A stretch of DNA of 64,000 bases from Verrucomicrobiia bacterium. Lineage in GTDB: Bacteria; Verrucomicrobiota; Verrucomicrobiia; Verrucomicrobiales; DEV007. Shown here piece by piece: positions 59,775 to 64,000 of the stretch; position 1 is the first letter of the stretch; every line of letters begins with the position of its first letter. The stretch spans positions 186,001-250,000 of the forward strand of contig JAUICH010000007.1 in assembly GCA_030427505.1 (NCBI GenBank). The letters are read 5' to 3'. A model generated the notes under the pieces. The model was not told the DNA's origin and made no database searches. It saw only the letters and a list, made by a program, of their open reading frames with translations. A program made the position numbers and the translations under genes.

Positions 59775-60584
59775 ATGTTTTCGCATCGCTGTTTTCGCTC
59801 AAGACTTCCCTGGGCCTGCCTGGGGGTTTTCTCACTGCTGGCGGTCAACGCGCCAGACCTGTTCGCCCAGGACGGCGCCGGGGCGGGTGAGGCGGCTGGA
59901 AAGGGGCAGACGCTCCTGGATCTCATTCAGGCCGGCGGCTGGGCCATGTGGCCGCTCGGCGCGCTGTCCGTCGCCATGATCACGCTGATCGTGTACAACA
60001 TGATGCAACTGACCCGCGGCAAGTTCGCGCCCAAGGCCCTGAAACGGAATTTCCTGGCGAACATGGAAGGAGTCCTCGTCCGCAGCGCCATCGAGGAATG
60101 CGCCGCGAGCCCTTCCTACCTGGGCCGGATGGCGGCCACCTCGCTGCCCTTTGTCGATGCCACGGAACCCGAAACCCTGGGCCGCGACCGGGTAGAGGAC
60201 GAGATGGCGGAGTTCATCGTCCGGGAAAATCCGAACTACATGTCCTGGGTGGGCTACTTCTCCATCATCGCCCAGGCCTCGCCCATGATCGGTCTGCTCG
60301 GCACCGTATCCGGGATGATCAAGGCCTTCCAGACCATGGGCGTGGACGGGTCCAACCCCGAGAAGCTGGCGGCCGCCATTTCCGAGGCCCTCATGACCAC
60401 GGCCTCCGGCCTGGTGGTGGCCATTCCCTGCCTCTTTTTCTTTTACTTCTTTAAGAACAAATTCCAGCGCCTCGTTTCGGAATGCCAGGACACCATGTCC
60501 GAGGCCATGGACCTGGCGATCACCGCCGTGAACGCGGACCAGCAACTGGCCAAGGTGCCGGAAGGCTTGGCCGAGCACGCCTGA
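59775..60584 (+). CDS. exbB: MotA/TolQ/ExbB proton channel family protein
   Basis: This 269-residue inner-membrane protein has a signal-like start, a helix near 55-75 and two C-terminal helices within ISIIAQASPMIGLLGTVSGM-like SIIAQASPMIGLLGTVSGMI and TTASGLVVAIPCLFFFYFF. These are the conserved proton-channel helices of ExbB/TolQ. With two ExbD-like partners downstream it should form a pmf-driven motor energising outer-membrane transport or envelope integrity. A TonB-like or PAL partner is not seen. Confidence 0.88.
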   Translation: MFSHRCFRSRLPWACLGVFSLLAVNAPDLFAQDGAGAGEAAGKGQTLLDLIQAGGWAMWPLGALSVAMITLIVYNMMQLTRGKFAPKALKRNFLANMEGVLVRSAIEECAASPSYLGRMAATSLPFVDATEPETLGRDRVEDEMAEFIVRENPNYMSWVGYFSIIAQASPMIGLLGTVSGMIKAFQTMGVDGSNPEKLAAAISEALMTTASGLVVAIPCLFFFYFFKNKFQRLVSECQDTMSEAMDLAITAVNADQQLAKVPEGLAEHA

Positions 60585-60693
60585 GCCGCCGGGTGGGAGA
60601 CGGCGGCCCGGCAACTCCGCGAGGAGTCCACGCCGCGCCGCGCCGCTCCCGCGGAACTGACAGAAACCCTCAAGACTCCACCAGCGGAAACAT

Positions 60694-61149
60694 ATGGCTT
60701 CCCCCAAGCTGCTGCACACCCTCGCCGAAGAAGGCGAAGAGTTGAAAATGGACATGTCGCCCATGATCGACCTGGTGTTCCTGCTGCTCATCTTCTTCAT
60801 GGTCAGTTCGCACCTGATCATCGTGAAGATCGACAAGTCCGTGGACCCGCCGGTGGCGGAGGCCGCCAAGGCGCCCGAGAACGCGGAAGGCCGCATCGTG
60901 GTGAACATCCACGCGGACGGCAGCACCTACACGGAGAACGGGCGGCCCCTCGAAGGCCGGGAGGACATCCGCGAATACGTGGACGAAATCCGCCGCAAGA
61001 ACCTGGACGAAGGCGTGGCCAGCAAGCTGCATGTGCGGGCCCACAAAGACACGGATACCCGCCACATCAAGAGAGTCGTTTCCTCAGCCGCGGAAGCGGA
61101 AGTGATCGACGTCATCTTCGCCGCCTACGTGGTCGAGAAGAAGCGTTAG
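60694..61149 (+). CDS. exbD: ExbD/TolR family protein (first copy)
   Basis: This 151-residue protein has an N-terminal cytosolic tail, the transmembrane helix MSPMIDLVFLLLIFFMVSSHL containing the essential aspartate of ExbD proton channels, and a periplasmic domain of about 100 residues. It follows the ExbB-like gene by about 110 bp and precedes a second ExbD. It acts with ExbB as the stator of a pmf-driven motor. Confidence 0.87.
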   Translation: MASPKLLHTLAEEGEELKMDMSPMIDLVFLLLIFFMVSSHLIIVKIDKSVDPPVAEAAKAPENAEGRIVVNIHADGSTYTENGRPLEGREDIREYVDEIRRKNLDEGVASKLHVRAHKDTDTRHIKRVVSSAAEAEVIDVIFAAYVVEKKR

Positions 61150-61218
61150 GCGAAAAGCCAGGCGGGACGCCACCGCCACCCCCTAAGAGTTTTCCCCCTT
61201 TTTATCGTTTAGAACCGG

Positions 61219-61671
61219 ATGCGCAAAAACCTCCGCAAGGCTCCCAAGGAAGAAGAACCGGGCTTGGACATGTCGTCGCTGATCGACGTCAGTTTCCTGC
61301 TCCTCATCTACTTCCTGGTCACGTCCACCCTGGACCCGAAAGAAGCCGACCTGGGCATGACCCTTCCCACCACGGACCCGTCCTCCTCGGCGGACGTGGA
61401 GGTGGACCAGATGACCATCGTCGTAAACGGCGAAGGCGCCATCGTGGTGAATGACGAAACGCTGGACGCAGACGTGGGCGAGCGGAATCTGCCCCAGCTC
61501 ATGGACCGCCTGGAGCAGTACAAGAGCGCGGCGGACCTGACGAATTCCCAGCCCATCGTCGTCATCGCGGCGGACGACTCGTCCAAGAGCCAGCGTTTCG
61601 TGGACGTGCTGAACGCCCTGGCCAGCGTCGGCATCAAGAACGTGACCATCACCGGGTTCACGGAGGAGTAG
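61219..61671 (+). CDS. exbD: ExbD/TolR family protein (second copy)
   Basis: This 150-residue ExbD-type protein has DMSSLIDVSFLLLIYFLVTST with the membrane aspartate, then a periplasmic part with MTIVVNGEGAIVVNDETL. It is only distantly similar to the first copy, so the two likely form a heteromeric pair. It is followed by a TPR protein after a 347-bp gap, an arrangement often seen in this phylum. Confidence 0.87.
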   Translation: MRKNLRKAPKEEEPGLDMSSLIDVSFLLLIYFLVTSTLDPKEADLGMTLPTTDPSSSADVEVDQMTIVVNGEGAIVVNDETLDADVGERNLPQLMDRLEQYKSAADLTNSQPIVVIAADDSSKSQRFVDVLNALASVGIKNVTITGFTEE

Positions 61672-62018
61672 GGGTAGGGGAGAGAGAAATCCGCGGCGGG
61701 CAGGCAGACAGAGGAGGGTAGTTTTTTTGACTCTGTTAGGACATAGGTCGCGTTCTGAGGGGTTCCGCAAGGCTCCCGCCTGTCACCAATCGCGCGCCCG
61801 GTTCGCGAGTTCCTTTGCCAGTCCGGCCCGGACCCCGGAGGTCGAGGGCTACCTTTGGCGGCGGACGCCTTTGTCCCTTGATCCGCCGCGAAGGGCCGCA
61901 AAACCGGCAAAAACGGGCTCCCGAAGAAAGAACAGCCTAGTCATCCGCCGCCGGACTTTTTACTATCTGTAAACAAAACCCACCGAAACATCCCGCTTCG
62001 ATAGATAGGAGTCAGTAC
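61672..62018. repeat. Gap with dispersed intergenic repeat, copy C
   Basis: These 347 bases have no gene. Box 2 of the dispersed repeat is at 61817-61844, without box 1. It is followed by a hairpin GGCGGCGGA/TCCGCCGC near 61857-61889. An AT-richer stretch after 61940 may hold the promoter of the TPR gene, but no clear box was seen. Confidence 0.6.
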
Positions 62019-64000
62019 ATGAAGAAGACGAGCGACCACTCCCCCTGGCGCGCCGCCGCCGCCCTTTTGCTTAGCTGTTGTGTTATTTTGGCCTGCCTGC
62101 CGGGCCAGGTCCGGGCACAGGCCGAGGGCGGGTCAGAAGAAAGCGACGACCTGGAGACCCTTTACTACAAGGCCAACGACCTGGTCCAGGAACAGAATTG
62201 GGGCGCCGCCCTGGAGGTATACGAAAAGATCTTCGCCGTGCACGGCGGCGTGGGCATGGAGAACTTCGGCCCGGGCTTCGGCGGCATTTACTTCGACTAC
62301 GGCGTGGCCCTCATGCAGACCGGCCAGTGGGAGGCCGCGCGGGACGCGTTCAAGACCTGCCACGAAGACTACGCCAACCCGAAGCCCGGCGAGGAAAAGA
62401 AGTCCACCATCGACTCCGAGAACCGCCGCGAGAAGATCGCCCTATTTCAGTGGGGGTTCTGCGAGCACCAGCTGGGCAACGCGGAGAAAGCGCTGGAGCT
62501 CTACCAAAGGTACCTGGACGCCAAGCCCGCGCAGGCGGAGCTGGACAGCATCCGCAATGCCTACTACCTGCGCCGCGGCATGGCGGAAGTAGCCGCCGGA
62601 AAGCTGGAGGAAGGCTCCGCCTCCATCACCAAACTCTTCGACAACCGCAACGAGTGGCAGGTCACGCCCCAGTTCCTCATGCAGGGCCTGCTGGACCTGG
62701 GCATGGGCTGGGTGGAACAGGCGGAGACCAACAAAGACGGCGTGAACCAAGTGGCGCACGCCTTTCTCGACCAGCACGGCCCGGCGCTCCAGGTGCAGCC
62801 CTATGACAAGCTTCGCTTCGGCTTCATCGAGCGGCTGAAGAAGCTGGGCTTCGAGTCTTTCGGTTCCGGCCTGTATGCGCTGTCCCTGCGCTTCTACTCC
62901 ATGGTGCCGACCACGGAAGAAATCGTGAACGACCTGGAACTGCGCTCCGTGGCCTATGGCAACCGCGTGCCGGAGGCCCTGACCGCCGCCCTGGAGGCAG
63001 AGCGGGCCAAGATGGCGCAGGACGATCCGCCGAACGTGGAAATGCTGGGCCTGATGGCCAGTTCCTACGAACGCATGGGCAGCCTGCGCGCGCCGCGTGC
63101 CATCTACGACCACTTGGTGGCGGGCTACCCGAAGGCGGAAAAGCGCCCCATCTCTCTGCACGAAGCCGCCCGCTTTTCCACCATGCTGGGGGACTACTCC
63201 GCGGCACAGTACTATGGGGAGATCTTCATGAAAGAGTTTCCGGACCACGAACTCCGGAACAACGTCGCTTCCTTCATGCTCCAGTCCCTGTTCTCCAGCG
63301 GCGACTACCAGCAGGTCATCGGAATCTGCGAATCCGTCCGCGAACGTCACGAGCCCGGCGCCCAGGAGAGGGAACTGGCCGATCACCTCTACGGCATCAG
63401 CCTGTACTACGTGAAGCGCTATGACGAGGCGGAGGACGCGCTGGACCTCTTCGTTAAACACTACCCCAAGAGCGACAACCTGGAACCCACCCGCTATTTC
63501 CAGGCCAGCAACCAGGTCATCCTGACAAAGTTCCGCACCGGCGGAGAACTGCTGGATGCCTTCCTGGCCGACTACCCGGACTCCCGCTACCTGGACCTGG
63601 CGCTGTCCGACCGCGCCATCTGCTACTACAACCTGGAAGAGTACGACAAGTGCGTGGCCACCGTGGATAAGCTGGCCGCCGCGCGGCCCGACTCCCGCGT
63701 GCTGGACCGCGCCCTGAACCTGAAGGGCGACGCCCTGTCCAACAGCGAAGACATCGAAGGGGCGAAGGCCGCCTACCTGGCCGCCGCCAGCGCGGCGAAG
63801 ACGCGGGAGAACAAGGAGACCGCCGCCGAAGGGCTGGCCCGCGCCACGGACATGGCCACCCGGCTGGAGCAGTATGAGGAAGCCGCCGGCATCTACGACA
63901 CCTTTTTCCCGGACTACGCGGGGACCTATTGGGAACCCCAGATTTCCGTCTTCGGCATGGATGCCCTGGAGAAGGTGGACCGGGCGGAGGACGGCCTGAC
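62019..64000 (+). CDS. Secreted TPR protein, N-terminal part
   Basis: At least 660 residues are visible; the gene continues beyond the window. A signal peptide (about 1-35, ending VRAQA) is followed by tandem helical TPR-like repeats (YKANDLVQEQNWGAALEVYEKIF, DYGVALMQTGQWEAARDAFKTCHEDY, GISLYYVKRYDEAEDALDLFVKHYP and more). The ATG at 62019 has a good ribosome binding site AGGAG at 62007-62011. It is probably a periplasmic scaffold working with the ExbB/ExbD proteins encoded upstream. No enzymatic domain is visible in the part present. Confidence 0.85.
   Translation, partial: MKKTSDHSPWRAAAALLLSCCVILACLPGQVRAQAEGGSEESDDLETLYYKANDLVQEQNWGAALEVYEKIFAVHGGVGMENFGPGFGGIYFDYGVALMQTGQWEAARDAFKTCHEDYANPKPGEEKKSTIDSENRREKIALFQWGFCEHQLGNAEKALELYQRYLDAKPAQAELDSIRNAYYLRRGMAEVAAGKLEEGSASITKLFDNRNEWQVTPQFLMQGLLDLGMGWVEQAETNKDGVNQVAHAFLDQHGPALQVQPYDKLRFGFIERLKKLGFESFGSGLYALSLRFYSMVPTTEEIVNDLELRSVAYGNRVPEALTAALEAERAKMAQDDPPNVEMLGLMASSYERMGSLRAPRAIYDHLVAGYPKAEKRPISLHEAARFSTMLGDYSAAQYYGEIFMKEFPDHELRNNVASFMLQSLFSSGDYQQVIGICESVRERHEPGAQERELADHLYGISLYYVKRYDEAEDALDLFVKHYPKSDNLEPTRYFQASNQVILTKFRTGGELLDAFLADYPDSRYLDLALSDRAICYYNLEEYDKCVATVDKLAAARPDSRVLDRALNLKGDALSNSEDIEGAKAAYLAAASAAKTRENKETAAEGLARATDMATRLEQYEEAAGIYDTFFPDYAGTYWEPQISVFGMDALEKVDRAEDGL

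Noticed and set aside
1-64000. CRISPR array
   Set aside because: No regularly spaced direct repeats with unique spacers were found; repeats seen are dispersed or palindromic.

Overview
The window is a GC-rich chromosomal segment, most likely from the phylum Verrucomicrobiota. This is inferred from gene content: sialate O-acetylesterase, a DUF1080 protein, a GbsR-like regulator beside polysaccharide genes, an SHD1-nuclease, bacterial SET proteins, H-NOX signalling, and ExbB/ExbD with a TPR protein. No rRNA or tRNA gene was found, so the taxonomy is not proven.

Layout. 1-1.6 kb: housekeeping (Der GTPase, CDP-alcohol phosphatidyltransferase, BCP peroxiredoxin). 2.2-21.3 kb: a secreted esterase, then a long minus-strand surface-polysaccharide locus with glycosyltransferases, methyltransferases, a phosphoheptose-isomerase-like SIS protein, acyltransferases, a Wzm/Wzt-type ABC exporter, a Wzx-type flippase, an AlgX/AlgJ-like O-acetyltransferase and a GbsR-like regulator. 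This locus holds four 202-218 bp elements with terminal inverted repeats, each lying against a stop codon. 21.6-26.2 kb: a defence island with lower GC than its neighbours (putative AbiC-like protein, TPR protein, SHD1-SNase protein, and a BamHI-type restriction-modification system with controller gene and C-box). 26.4-31.3 kb: H-NOX, H-NOX-associated histidine kinase, REC-HPt protein and a sigma-54 response regulator. 31.4-37.9 kb: an exopolysaccharide operon with two unusual fusions (GT26 with two STAS-like domains; GT2 with a sugar phosphotransferase) behind a candidate sigma-54 promoter. 37.9-39.0 kb: a gene-free gap full of palindromes.

39-43.3 kb: glutamine synthetase with its adenylyltransferase. 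43.4-51.6 kb: a polyamine region (N-carbamoylputrescine amidase, agmatine deiminase, deoxyhypusine-synthase-like protein, arginine decarboxylase, two SET proteins, a small drug/metabolite-type transporter, and a polyamine-type binding lipoprotein). 51.8-64 kb: hybrid histidine kinase, DUF1080 protein, small lipoprotein, AcpH-like protein, CysJ-like reductase, an ABC ATPase without a permease, and ExbB-ExbD-ExbD with a secreted TPR protein that runs off the window.

How the parts work together. Arginine decarboxylase, agmatine deiminase and carbamoylputrescine amidase make putrescine; the DHS-like enzyme probably extends it to a longer polyamine. The H-NOX proteins probably feed nitric oxide or redox signals into a phosphorelay ending at the sigma-54 activator, which closes the exopolysaccharide operon and may activate it through the promoter at 37904-37920. 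The most unusual signal is the family of stop-codon-abutting elements: three sequence subfamilies with unrelated terminal repeats share a conserved inner fold.
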